Assembly (NCBI RefSeq): GCF_026314945.1
Contig: NZ_CP111121.1
Coordinates: forward strand, 4,650,001-4,714,000
Length of the DNA stretch: 64,000 nucleotides
Reading direction: 5' to 3'
Source of the DNA: Chryseobacterium fluminis
Lineage (GTDB): Bacteria; Bacteroidota; Bacteroidia; Flavobacteriales; Weeksellaceae
Numbering within the stretch: position 1 is the stretch's first letter; each line of letters opens with the position of its first letter. Below, one piece after another: positions 18,854-25,966 of this stretch. The translations under genes and the position numbers were made by a program. The notes under the pieces were generated by a model, which made no database searches, had not been told where the DNA came from, and saw only the letters and a list, made by a program, of their open reading frames with translations.

Positions 18854-19507
18854 ATGCTAACTAAAGAACAAATTGCACAGAGAATTTCCAGAGAAGTTAA
18901 AGACGGATATTATGTAAATTTAGGAATCGGAATTCCCACATTGGTGGCAAACTACGTTCCGGACAATCTTTCAGTGGAATTTCAGAGTGAAAACGGAGTC
19001 TTGGGGATGGGGCCGTTTCCTTTTGAAGGAGAGGAAGATGCGGATATCATCAATGCAGGAAAACAGACCATTACCTTATTGCAGGGAGGTTCATTCTTTG
19101 ATTCTGCTTTTAGTTTCGGAATGATCAGAAGTCAGAAAGTGGATCTGACGATTCTGGGGGCTATGGAAGTTTCGGAAAACGGAGATATTGCCAACTGGAA
19201 GATTCCCGGTAAAATGGTAAAAGGAATGGGAGGTGCCATGGATCTGGTAGCTTCTGCAGAAAATATCATTGTTGCAATGATGCATGTCAACAAGGCGGGG
19301 GAAAGCAAAATTCTTAAAAAATGCTCACTTCCTTTAACGGGAGTGAATTGTGTGAAAAGGGTCGTTACCGAACTTGCGGTTTTAGAGGTTACTCCCAAAG
19401 GTTTCAGACTCATGGAAAGAGCCCCTGGAGTTTCAGTGGAACATATCATACAGTCTACGGAAGCAGACCTGATCATTGAAGGTGAAATTCCTGAAATGCA
19501 GTTTTAA
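18854..19507 (+). CDS. scoB: Succinyl-CoA:3-ketoacid CoA-transferase subunit B
   Basis: Beta subunit of the CoA transferase, 217 residues. It contains the catalytic glutamate in SENGVLGMGP (Glu46), which forms the acyl-CoA/enzyme thioester, and the GIGIPTLVANYVP and GGAMDLV blocks of the family. The partner scoA lies upstream beyond the ABC exporter. An intrinsic terminator follows directly. Confidence 0.94.
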   Translation: MLTKEQIAQRISREVKDGYYVNLGIGIPTLVANYVPDNLSVEFQSENGVLGMGPFPFEGEEDADIINAGKQTITLLQGGSFFDSAFSFGMIRSQKVDLTILGAMEVSENGDIANWKIPGKMVKGMGGAMDLVASAENIIVAMMHVNKAGESKILKKCSLPLTGVNCVKRVVTELAVLEVTPKGFRLMERAPGVSVEHIIQSTEADLIIEGEIPEMQF

Positions 19508-19514
19508 AAAACCA

Positions 19515-19546
19515 AAACCTTGTCACTGACAAGGTTTATTTTTTTA
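19515..19546 (+). terminator. scoB terminator
   Basis: A 10-bp stem, AAACCTTGTC with GACAAGGTTT around ACT, is followed by a T-rich tail eight bases after the scoB stop. Confidence 0.85.
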
Positions 19547-19561
19547 ATACGATGAAGATGA

Positions 19562-19825
19562 TCACAAAATTCCGATGAGTTTATCCTCAGAAATCGGCCT
19601 GCAGTCCTTTTTTGTAATGATCTTAACCCTGAATTCTATATCCTTCGTATATTTTTTACAGCTTTCATCAATAAAATCGGAAGGTGATTTTTTAAAGTCA
19701 GAGATATACCTTTCGGCTTCCTCTTCTTTTGTAGGAATTATTAAACAGTAATAAAGACTTTTAGTGTAATTACTGGAATCGGTGATGAACTTTTTCTTGC
19801 ATTTTAATGCTTCGTTGAATGTCAT
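19562..19825 (-). CDS. Hypothetical protein, 87 residues
   Basis: Not recognised. The small, charged, lysine-rich product has no signal peptide or membrane segment, and three Cys residues (CKKKF, SCKKY, KDCRP). A good -7 box on the minus strand (TACTTTTG, 19850-19843) lies 17 bases upstream of the ATG, and the frame ends close to the scoB terminator. Both support a real gene. No function is offered. Confidence 0.6.
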   Translation of the reverse strand: MTFNEALKCKKKFITDSSNYTKSLYYCLIIPTKEEEAERYISDFKKSPSDFIDESCKKYTKDIEFRVKIITKKDCRPISEDKLIGIL

Positions 19826-19842
19826 ATATCTATTAGTTTATG

Positions 19843-19850
19843 CAAAAGTA
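19843..19850 (-). promoter_or_regulatory. -7 box of the 87-residue hypothetical gene
   Basis: TACTTTTG on the minus strand matches TAnnTTTG. Its distance of 17 bases to the ATG implies a leader of about ten bases. Confidence 0.45.
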
Positions 19851-20641
19851 AGTAATAAACCAGAATAAACTTACGGGAAACAGTAATTTTTGTCATTGGT
19901 TTTGTGGTTGTTAACTTATAAATGATAAAAAGATTTTATTCAGAAATTATTTGATGATTTACATTTATATAAATCATTATTCTCTTAAAATGATTAATTG
20001 ATTGAATAGTATTCAATAATAAGTGAAATATTAATATGTTAAAGTTTATTAAACACTTGCGACACAGTACTTTTTTAAGACTTTTTTAACAGCCTTTTAA
20101 AATATCTTCCTGATCAATAGCTCAGTTTGAATATTTACAGACAGAGCCTGATCCTGTATTATAATATGCATCAAAACTTTTTAAGAATACCTGTCATTCA
20201 CAGGGGCAATACTCTTAAGCTTAAACATCACAGCTCTGTATCAGACATCAGACATTATAATTTTACAAATTTTGTCCTTAAAATGATCTGTAACACTCAT
20301 TTTATCTCTTCCGATACTTAGGATCAAAGTATCTTTACAGTCCGGATGTTAGCTCAAATAAACCGAGAGTTCTTGGCTTGTGGGAGAGCCGTGTCGGATT
20401 TTTGACAGCAGTATTGGCGGTTGACGGTTTTTAGAGTATACGGATCCATTCTTGCTCTATCTTTAGGGGTAGATGGAACGATCAGACGTTTGATTTATGC
20501 CGGTACGGATTTATAATTCGGCTGCAATAAAAGAGTTTTTCCTTGTCTGAGACTATAATTTCCACGTTTTACTTTTAATAAATCAATAATGACTCAGGTT
20601 TTCAGAAAATAATTATATTAGCTAAAACCTAATCAGCCCCA
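19851..20641. other. Unexplained 0.8-kb non-coding region
   Basis: This is the longest gap in the window. The left part is plain AT-rich DNA. The part from about 20330 to 20540 is clearly less AT-rich and contains short stems such as GGCT...AGCC (near 20375-20390). No frame there is long or protein-like; a 64-codon frame at 20127-20321 looks like chance. I could not match any tRNA, tmRNA, RNase P or riboswitch pattern. It could be an eroded gene or a structured RNA. Confidence 0.35.
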
Positions 20642-22897
20642 ATGATACGACTCTTTTTACTGTTTTTTTCAATGGTTTCAACAGCAGCTTTTGCTCAGAA
20701 AATACTGAATTTGATTCCATATCCCCAAAAAGTTCAGATGAATGATGGAAATTATATGATTTTCGGCACCCTCATACTCAATGATAATTTACCTAAAGAA
20801 GAAACGGAATATTTTAAAAAGAAGATGGGTTCTGATCTTAAATTTCAGAATTCCGGGAAATCCGGCGCCCGGTTGGTATACACCCAGCTTCCCAAGGCTG
20901 GTGCTTCTGATCATCTTAAAGAGTTTTATTCTCTGAAAATTACATCTGAACAGATTTTAGTACAGTCTTATACGAAGCAGGGTTATTTTTTAGCTCTTCA
21001 GACACTGATCCAGTTGGTCCGCCAATATAAAGACAGCGGGAAAATTCCTGCAGTGACCATCGAAGACCAGCCCGAATTTGCCTGGCGGGGAATGCATCTG
21101 GATGTCTGCCGTCACTTCTTTACCGTGGAAGAAGTAAAAAAGTATATCGATTATTTAGCAATGTATAAACTGAATACTTTTCATTGGCATTTAACAGACG
21201 ATCAGGGCTGGAGAATTGAAATTAAAAAATATCCTAAGCTTATCCAGGCAGGTGCGAAACGTAAAGAATCAATGACCGGAGCCTACGTGGACAATACTTT
21301 TGACGGAAAGCCGTATGGCCCTTATTTTTATACGCAGGATCAGATCAGAGACGTCGTAAAATACGCTGCGGGAAGACATATCACCGTGGTTCCGGAAATA
21401 GAAATGCCGGGGCATGCGCTGGCCGCATTAGCAGCTTATCCTGATCTTGCCTGCACCGCAGGTCCTTTTGAGCCTGCAACGAAATGGGGCGTTTTTGATG
21501 ATGTTTTTTGTCCGAAAGAAGAGACGTTCAGATTTTTGCAAGATGTTCTGGATGAGGTTATTGGTTTGTTTCCTTCTCAATATATTCATATCGGGGGAGA
21601 TGAGTGTCCGAAAACACGATGGAAAGAATGTGCTCATTGTCAGGAACTGATTAAAAAAAATAATTTAAAGGACGAACACGGATTGCAAAGCTATTTCATT
21701 CATCGAATTGAAAAATATGTAAACAGCAAAGGAAGAAAGATAATAGGCTGGGACGAAATTTTAGAGGGCGGCTTAGCGCCTAATGCTGCTGTCATGAGCT
21801 GGACGGGAATTAAAGGCGGCATAGAGGCTGCCAAATCAGGTCATTTTGCCGTAATGACGCCGGGGGCTTACTGTTATTTTGACCACTATCAGGGAGATCC
21901 TCAGACTGAACCCAATGCTTTCGGCGGATTTACCCCTTTGGATAAAGTATATTCTTATCATCCCATTCCTGAAGAATTAAATAAGGATCAATCAAAATAT
22001 ATTATGGGTGTTCAGGCAAATTTATGGACAGAATACATTCTGGATTTTAAACAGGTCGAGTATATGATTTTTCCAAGATTAATGGCCCTTTCCGAAGTAG
22101 CCTGGGGAACCGCAGATCCTACTCATTATAAAAAATTTGAAGGCCGTGTGATCAGCCACTTCAAAATATTGGATGAAATGGGGATAAATTATGCAAAAAG
22201 TATTTACAATGTGACCGGAAAGGTAATGTCACTAAATAACGGGATTTCTTATGAATTATCTACCTCGCAGAATCCAACGGGAATCCGTTATACCTTAGAC
22301 GGAACCGTTCCCACAGCAAATTCCAAAAGGTACCAGAAAGTAATTCCGGTTTCAAAATCTACAACGGTAAAATCAGCCTATTTTGAGGGAGATGAACTAA
22401 AAAGTGCTATCTCTTCTCAGGAATTTACGATTTCAAAAACTACAGGAAAAAAAATTATATTAGAACATCAGCCGAGTGAGAATTATTCTTTCGGGGGAGC
22501 ATTTACATTAGTTGACGGAATTATAGGAAATGGAAAACAATTGGGAAAGACATGGCTGGGGTTTCAGGGTAAAGATGTGGTAGCGACAATCGATTTAGGA
22601 CAGACAACCCAGTTTAATGAGATCTATTTTAATACGCTGGAAAATAAAGGGAGCTGGATTCATTTGGCAAAATCTGCACATATTTTTGTTTCCGACGACC
22701 ACAAAAATTTTAAATTGGTCAAAGAAATCGGAACAGAGGAAATAAAAAAAGCAGAAGGAAAAATTAAGCTCCATGTAGGAAATCAAAATTCAAAGTATAT
22801 AAAAGTCAGGATCGAAAATGCAGGCATTATCCCGGCAGGAAATCCGGGGGCCGGCTCGAAAGCGTGGCTTTTTGTGGATGAAATCGGAGCAAATTAA
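20642..22897 (+). CDS. Secreted beta-N-acetylhexosaminidase (GH20)
   Basis: Exo-enzyme that removes terminal beta-linked GlcNAc or GalNAc from glycans. The 751-residue product has a signal peptide (cut after AFA, residue 18), a GH20b-like N-terminal domain, and a GH20 TIM barrel. The catalytic pair Asp320-Glu321 lies in HIGGDECPK, with the substrate-binding blocks WHLTDDQGWRIEIKKYP and EIEMPGH. A chitobiase-type C-terminal domain and a discoidin-like domain (about 610-750) follow. The next gene is a glycosylasparaginase 29 bases downstream, so both probably share an operon for N-glycan breakdown. Confidence 0.93.
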   Translation: MIRLFLLFFSMVSTAAFAQKILNLIPYPQKVQMNDGNYMIFGTLILNDNLPKEETEYFKKKMGSDLKFQNSGKSGARLVYTQLPKAGASDHLKEFYSLKITSEQILVQSYTKQGYFLALQTLIQLVRQYKDSGKIPAVTIEDQPEFAWRGMHLDVCRHFFTVEEVKKYIDYLAMYKLNTFHWHLTDDQGWRIEIKKYPKLIQAGAKRKESMTGAYVDNTFDGKPYGPYFYTQDQIRDVVKYAAGRHITVVPEIEMPGHALAALAAYPDLACTAGPFEPATKWGVFDDVFCPKEETFRFLQDVLDEVIGLFPSQYIHIGGDECPKTRWKECAHCQELIKKNNLKDEHGLQSYFIHRIEKYVNSKGRKIIGWDEILEGGLAPNAAVMSWTGIKGGIEAAKSGHFAVMTPGAYCYFDHYQGDPQTEPNAFGGFTPLDKVYSYHPIPEELNKDQSKYIMGVQANLWTEYILDFKQVEYMIFPRLMALSEVAWGTADPTHYKKFEGRVISHFKILDEMGINYAKSIYNVTGKVMSLNNGISYELSTSQNPTGIRYTLDGTVPTANSKRYQKVIPVSKSTTVKSAYFEGDELKSAISSQEFTISKTTGKKIILEHQPSENYSFGGAFTLVDGIIGNGKQLGKTWLGFQGKDVVATIDLGQTTQFNEIYFNTLENKGSWIHLAKSAHIFVSDDHKNFKLVKEIGTEEIKKAEGKIKLHVGNQNSKYIKVRIENAGIIPAGNPGAGSKAWLFVDEIGAN

Positions 22898-22926
22898 CTT
22901 TTAATCAAAACTTAAACTTACAACAC

Positions 22927-23925
22927 ATGTCATCACGCAGAAAATTTCTTAAAAATACCGCTTTAGCATCATCCGCATTATTATTGAACCCGCTGGATCT
23001 GATGATGGCTAACGGCTTACCTCAGAATGACACAAAAATAGTCAACAAACCCATTGTACTGTCAACATGGAATTTTGGTCTGAAAGCTAATGAAGAAGCC
23101 TGGACTGTTCTCGGAAAAGGAGGAAGGGCTTTAGACGCTGTAGAAAAAGGCGTACGTCTGGTGGAAAATGACCCGGAAGAAAGAAGTGTGGGCTACGGCG
23201 GACGTCCTGACAGGGATGGAAGAGTAACGTTAGACGCCTGTATTATGGATGAAAATTATAATATCGGATCTGTTGCCGCTCTTGAGAATATTAAAAACCC
23301 GATTTCTGTGGCCAGAGCCGTCATGGAGAAAACGCCACATGTGATGCTGGTTGGCGACGGAGCTTTACAGTTCGCCGTTTCCCAAGGCTTTAAAAAAGAA
23401 AATATCCTTACGCCGGAATCTGAAAAAGAATGGAAAGAATGGCTGAAAGACAGTAAATATCAACCGATTGTCAATATCGAAAACCATGATACCATCGGAA
23501 TGATTGCTCTGGATGCCCAGGGAAATCTTTCCGGAGCATGTACTACCAGCGGAATGGCTTTTAAAATGCATGGCCGGGTGGGGGATTCTCCGATCATCGG
23601 AGCCGGTTTGTTTGTCGATAACGAAGTCGGCGCAGCTACCGCAACAGGTCATGGTGAAGAAGTCATCAGAACCGTGGGAACCCATCTGGTCGTCGAACTA
23701 ATGCGACAGGGAAGAAAGCCACAACAGGCATGTAAAGAAGCAGTGGAAAGAATCGTGCAGATTACCAGGAAAAGAAATAAAAACCTGAAAGATATTCAGG
23801 TTGGCTTTATCGCGATCAATAAAAAGGGGGAATATGGTTCGTACTGCATTCAGGACGGATTTAATTTCGCGGTGTATGATCAGAAAGGAAACCGTCTGGA
23901 AAAACCTGAATTTGCGTTAAGATAA
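22927..23925 (+). CDS. N4-(beta-N-acetylglucosaminyl)-L-asparaginase (glycosylasparaginase)
   Basis: Ntn hydrolase that cuts the GlcNAc-Asn bond left after N-glycan trimming. The 332-residue precursor has a signal sequence with two arginines (MSSRRKFLKNTALASS), suggesting export, possibly by Tat. Autocleavage should occur before Thr189 in ENHDTIGMIALD, which makes Thr189 the catalytic nucleophile, as in the flavobacterial enzyme. RVGDSPIIGAGLF and ATGHGEE are the other family blocks. It follows the GH20 gene and precedes cutC and the beta-mannosidase. Confidence 0.93.
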   Translation: MSSRRKFLKNTALASSALLLNPLDLMMANGLPQNDTKIVNKPIVLSTWNFGLKANEEAWTVLGKGGRALDAVEKGVRLVENDPEERSVGYGGRPDRDGRVTLDACIMDENYNIGSVAALENIKNPISVARAVMEKTPHVMLVGDGALQFAVSQGFKKENILTPESEKEWKEWLKDSKYQPIVNIENHDTIGMIALDAQGNLSGACTTSGMAFKMHGRVGDSPIIGAGLFVDNEVGAATATGHGEEVIRTVGTHLVVELMRQGRKPQQACKEAVERIVQITRKRNKNLKDIQVGFIAINKKGEYGSYCIQDGFNFAVYDQKGNRLEKPEFALR

Positions 23926-23983
23926 TTCTGGATTTTTATCCGATGTGTTAAATCCTGACGAATCCGTTTGGATCATCAATAGG

Positions 23984-24036
23984 AACGGGCTTCAGCCCGT
24001 TTTTAAAAATATGAACGTTCAATTGGCTTCAGCCAA
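23984..24036. repeat. Double-hairpin REP-like element in the cutC leader
   Basis: Two small hairpins lie side by side: AACGGGC-ttca-GCCCGTT (23984-24001) and TTGGC-ttca-GCCAA (24023-24036), with a GAACGTTC palindrome between them. The element is perfect in the first array copy. In the other three copies the first hairpin has lost one or more pairs, while the start codon context is kept. Probably a dispersed flavobacterial palindrome caught inside the array. Confidence 0.65.
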
Positions 24037-24051
24037 AACCTATAAATCAAT

Positions 24052-24243
24052 ATGTCAAAAATAGAAATAGCCTGCTTCAATCCTGAGTCCGCCATCATCG
24101 CTTCTGAAAACGGGGCCGACAGAATAGAACTCTGTGACGGGTTAAGCGAAGGCGGAACAACCCCGGATTTGGAAACTACAAAACTCAGCCTCATCATAGA
24201 GTCATCAATAGGAACGGGCCTTAGCCCTTTTTCAAAAATATAA
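24052..24243 (+). pseudogene. Truncated cutC copy 1
   Basis: A 63-codon frame. Residues 1 to about 43 match CutC (SKIEIACFNPESAIIASENG onward), then a junction-derived tail (LSLIIESSIGTG...) leads to a stop. It lacks nearly all of the TIM barrel, so the peptide cannot be an enzyme. The start context equals that of the intact gene, so it may still be translated. Confidence 0.8.
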
Positions 24244-24280
24244 ACGTTCAATTGGCTTCAGCCAAAACCTATAAATCAAT

Positions 24281-24472
24281 ATGTCAAAAATAGAAATAGC
24301 CTGCTTCAATCCTGAGTCCGCCATCATCGCTTCTGAAAACGGGGCCGACAGAATAGAACTCTGTGACGGGTTAAGCGAAGGCGGAACTACGCCAGACTTT
24401 GAAACTGCAAAACTCAGCCTCATCATAGAGTCATCAATAGGAACGGGCTTCAGCCTGTTTTCAAAAATATAA
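24281..24472 (+). pseudogene. Truncated cutC copy 2
   Basis: Same structure as copy 1, with small differences (Asp-Phe for Asp-Leu near residue 40 and Ala for Thr near 43). It ends in the same junction-derived tail. Confidence 0.8.
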
Positions 24473-24509
24473 ACATTCAATCGGCTTCAGCCACAACCTA
24501 TAAATCAAT

Positions 24510-24701
24510 ATGTCAAAAATAGAAATAGCCTGCTTCAATCCTGAGTCCGCCGTCATCGCTTCTGAAAACGGGGCCGACAGAATAGAACTCTGTGACGGGT
24601 TAAGCGAAGGCGGAACTACGCCAGACTTTGAAACTGCAAAACTCAGCCTCATCATAGAGTCATCAATAGGAACGGGCTTCAGCCCTTTTTCAAAAATATA
24701 A
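24510..24701 (+). pseudogene. Truncated cutC copy 3
   Basis: Same structure; it differs from copy 2 by Val for Ile at residue 15 and a few silent or tail changes. Copies 2 and 3 share changes absent from copy 1, suggesting the array grew stepwise. Confidence 0.8.
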
Positions 24702-24738
24702 ACATTCAATCGGCTTCAGCCACAACCTATAAATCAAT

Positions 24739-25401
24739 ATGTCAAAAATAGAAATAGCCTGCTTCAATCCTGAGTCCGCCATCATCGCTTCTGAAAACGG
24801 GGCCGACAGAATAGAACTCTGTGACGGGTTAAGCGAAGGCGGAACTACGCCAGACTTTGAAACTACAAAACAGCTTAGAGAAAAAATAAATATCCCGATC
24901 TTCGTAATGATCCGTCCTCGCGGTGGTGATTTTACCTACTCTGACGAAGAATTCGAACAGATGAAATCTGCAATGGCTAACCTGAAAACCTTACAGGTAG
25001 ACGGTTTTGTTTTTGGGATTTTAAATGAAAATGATGAGGTGAATATCAAACAGAACACAGAGCTTGTGGAGTTGGCAAAACCTTATCCCTGTACGTTTCA
25101 CCGTGCCTTCGACAGGGCAAGAGATTTAGAAAAGTCTTTGGAAAAAGTGATTCAGTGTGGTTTTAAAACCATCCTCACCTCAGGTCAGAAACCAAATGTT
25201 TCGGAGGGTAAAGAAAACCTTAAAAAGCTGGTTGAGCTATCCGGAGGAAGAATTGAAATCCTTGTCGGCGGAGGGCTGCGCTCTGCCAATATTGAAGAAC
25301 TCAGGGATTATACCAAAGCAGAATACTTTCATTCATCCGCCATTACGGATAACGGCAATTTTTCAAATCCCAATGAAATTGCGGCTTTGAAAAATAAATA
25401 A
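24739..25401 (+). CDS. cutC: CutC family protein, intact copy
   Basis: A TIM-barrel protein of 220 residues. Family signatures include EIACFNPESAIIASENGADRIELC, SEGGTTPDFETTKQL, VMIRPRGGDF and LVGGGLRSANIEEL. CutC was named for copper tolerance in E. coli, but its biochemical role is uncertain. In this window it lies between a glycosylasparaginase and a beta-mannosidase, which hints at a link with glycan use rather than copper (inference). It is the last unit of the 229-bp array, so its leader is the fourth copy of the duplicated region. Length is slightly short but complete. Confidence 0.9.
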   Translation: MSKIEIACFNPESAIIASENGADRIELCDGLSEGGTTPDFETTKQLREKINIPIFVMIRPRGGDFTYSDEEFEQMKSAMANLKTLQVDGFVFGILNENDEVNIKQNTELVELAKPYPCTFHRAFDRARDLEKSLEKVIQCGFKTILTSGQKPNVSEGKENLKKLVELSGGRIEILVGGGLRSANIEELRDYTKAEYFHSSAITDNGNFSNPNEIAALKNK

Positions 25402-25575
25402 TACTGTGTCCGCTTCGTCAATCAATTTCAATTGATTCCCCTTTGCTTCTTATAATCTAACATCAGACAAAAAAACTTTGCAATAAAAAAAAGAAACAGA
25501 TATATGTAACAGTAAATTGTAAATTTGAGAAATAAATAATCTAAACACAAAGCTTTAATAATACTCAAGCTAATA

Positions 25576-25966
25576 ATGAAAATAACACAAATGACAGAAA
25601 ATGATTCATCCTATAAAATTATAGGAGCAGCTTTAGAAGTACACCGGAATTTAGGAGTAGGCTTATTGGAAAGCGGTATGAAATAGCTCTGGCCTATGAA
25701 CTTAAGAATCTTTATCTTGATATTCGGCAACAAATTTCATTACCCCTTAAATATAAAGATAAAACCATTAAAAATGCATATAAACTGGATTTAGTGGTCG
25801 AAAATAAAGTGATCGTAGAGATAAAATCTACCTTAGAATTACATCCGGTCTTTTATTCACAGCTATTAACCTATTTAAAACTAACCAATCTGAAGCTGAA
25901 CTTCATATTAATTTTAATACCTCACTTATAAAACACCGAATACATCGAATTGTAAATAAACTATAA
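25576..25966 (+). pseudogene. GxxExxY family protein, broken by two frameshifts
   Basis: The first frame encodes MKITQMTENDSSYKIIGAAL and continues EVHRNLGVGLLES, a clear GxxExxY-family start, then stops after GMK. The next frame continues RYEIALAYELKN...YKLDLVVENKVIVEIKS...LLTYLKLTNLKL, and a third frame ends INFNTSLIKHRIHRIVNKL. Two missing bases (near 25672 and near 25905) would restore about 130 residues, the usual length. The final stop overlaps the mannosidase ATG (TAATG). The function of the family is unknown. It could be a real pseudogene or two sequencing errors. Confidence 0.85.

Larger units (their letters stand above)
23973..24870 (+). repeat. 229-bp tandem array duplicating the cutC leader and first 42 codons
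   Basis: Four copies start at 23973, 24202, 24431 and 24660, with a period of exactly 229 bases. Each copy contains the palindromic leader, an ATG (24052, 24281, 24510, 24739) and codons 1 to about 42 of cutC. In copies 1 to 3 the cutC sequence then runs into an 18-base joint (CTCAGCCTCATCATAGAG) and the next unit. Only copy 4 continues into the full gene. Copies differ at a few bases only, so the expansion is recent. As 229 is not a multiple of three, the units are not in one frame. Confidence 0.95.

Noticed and set aside
20100..20150. tRNA-like words (TAGCTCAGTTTG) in the large gap.
   Set aside because: No acceptor stem, anticodon arm or T-arm can be drawn around it.
20127..20321. 64-codon plus-strand frame in the large gap.
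   Set aside because: Composition is not protein-like, no family resemblance, no promoter or start context.
24003..24709. Antisense 82-codon frames repeated on the minus strand across the cutC array.
   Set aside because: Shadows of the repeat: identical only because the DNA is repeated, with no independent promoter or family match.
23973..24870. CRISPR array as an explanation of the evenly spaced repeats.
   Set aside because: Repeat unit is 229 bases with no variable spacers and contains cutC coding sequence; no cas genes.
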